A stretch of 6,744 nucleotides of DNA from JBLIOB01 sp047639575. GTDB lineage: Bacteria > Bacteroidota > Bacteroidia > Flavobacteriales_D > Parvicellaceae. Both the position numbers and the translations under genes were made by a program. How positions within the stretch are numbered: the stretch's first letter is position 1; every line of letters begins with the position of its first letter. Below, piece after piece: positions 6,407-6,744 of the stretch. The DNA is taken from assembly GCA_047639575.1 (NCBI GenBank), contig JBLIOB010000234.1, positions 1-6,744 on the forward strand. The letters run 5' to 3'. Under the pieces are notes generated by a model. That model was not told the origin of the DNA and ran no database searches. It saw nothing but the letters and a program-made list of their open reading frames with translations.

Positions 6407-6744
6407 ATGAACATGGCTCTTGTTTCGATAAAAATCTTATTTTTGAATATGCCCACAGTTTTAGAAGATGACTATCATGTGATTAAAGAAATGGACTTGA
6501 CCAATGTCAAGTTTGTTTGGAGGTCCGATAATATCCTTCATTATTTCATAAAAAAGGATCGCTTTTTGACCATGGATGATGTTCATGAAGTGTTAGAGGT
6601 AGTTATGAATTGGGGAGAGTCAAACAAGTATCTACATTTATTTGAAGGAGGATACAATTCGAGCATTGACACAGATGTGCGAGAGTGGGCTTCTTCTGAT
6701 TCTCAGAATAAACATACGGTTGCGGACGCTATAATTGTGAAAAA
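6407..6744 (+). CDS. Partial small protein resembling STAS/SpoIIAA-like proteins of Bacteroidota (3' end outside window)
   Basis: The frame opens at ATG 6407, directly after an in-frame TAG (6404-6406), and stays open for 112 codons to the window edge. Internal ATGs at 6413 and 6449 are alternative starts. The layout is a strand pair near KFVWRSDNILHYFIK, then a helix (MDDVHEVLEVVMNWG), a strand KYLHLFEGG, then DTDVREWASSD and a KHTVADAIIV strand. This strand-helix-strand order resembles short Bacteroidota proteins with a SpoIIAA/STAS-like fold, in which the complete protein is about 130-150 residues and ends with a segment like NFYLKINKP. That link is from memory of the pattern, not a search. 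No signal peptide or catalytic motif is seen; such domains usually bind partners rather than catalyse. It is divergent from menA, with 72 bp between starts. Confidence 0.7.
   Translation, partial: MNMALVSIKILFLNMPTVLEDDYHVIKEMDLTNVKFVWRSDNILHYFIKKDRFLTMDDVHEVLEVVMNWGESNKYLHLFEGGYNSSIDTDVREWASSDSQNKHTVADAIIVK

Noticed and set aside
6438..6445. TATTTTTG, an exact match to the Bacteroidota -7 box
   Set aside because: It lies within the start region of the right-edge gene; the nearest TTG is only 15 nt upstream, and a start there would miss the ATG at 6449.

Overview
The window looks like ordinary chromosomal DNA of a low-GC (my estimate, high-30s percent) aerobic Bacteroidota bacterium, possibly a marine Cytophagales/Flammeovirgaceae-type organism. 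Three things point there. One is a TPR-coupled HisKA_2 sensor kinase of the kind abundant in that phylum. Another is a MenA of the Bacteroidota type, implying menaquinone. The third is the poor use of strong Shine-Dalgarno sites, with some promoter-like TTG...TAnnTTT(G/A) motifs. No mobile element, tRNA, rRNA or CRISPR array was seen. The genus-level guess is inference only.

Layout. Positions 1-1994 (minus) hold paaZ, the bifunctional aldehyde dehydrogenase / MaoC-type hydratase of aerobic phenylacetyl-CoA degradation, cut at its C-terminus by the window edge. A 382-bp gap (1995-2376) follows. It holds a candidate paaZ promoter and small palindrome, a short open frame of unknown status (2132-2266), and a 10-bp inverted repeat enclosing about 75 nt (2272-2366). 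Then come a 702-residue TPR sensor histidine kinase (2377-4485, minus) and, 39 bp upstream of it on the same strand, a GNAT N-acetyltransferase with a GTG start (4525-5028, minus); the two are probably co-transcribed.

A short divergent intergenic region leads to a small uncharacterised plus-strand protein (5154-5414). That gene converges tail to tail with menA (5435-6334, minus), with 20 bp between the stop codons and an 8-bp inverted repeat spanning the junction. menA is divergent from a plus-strand gene that starts at 6407 and runs off the right edge; it resembles small STAS/SpoIIAA-like proteins of Bacteroidota.

How the genes fit together. There is no obvious single pathway. paaZ belongs to phenylacetate catabolism but has no other paa gene in view. 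menA feeds the menaquinone pool of the respiratory chain. The sensor kinase has no response regulator beside it here. The most unusual material is non-coding: the structured gap between the kinase and paaZ, and the leader of the acetyltransferase gene, where the only good Shine-Dalgarno sequence is badly placed for GTG and could be masked by a hairpin. I found no convincing evidence of a new multi-gene system.
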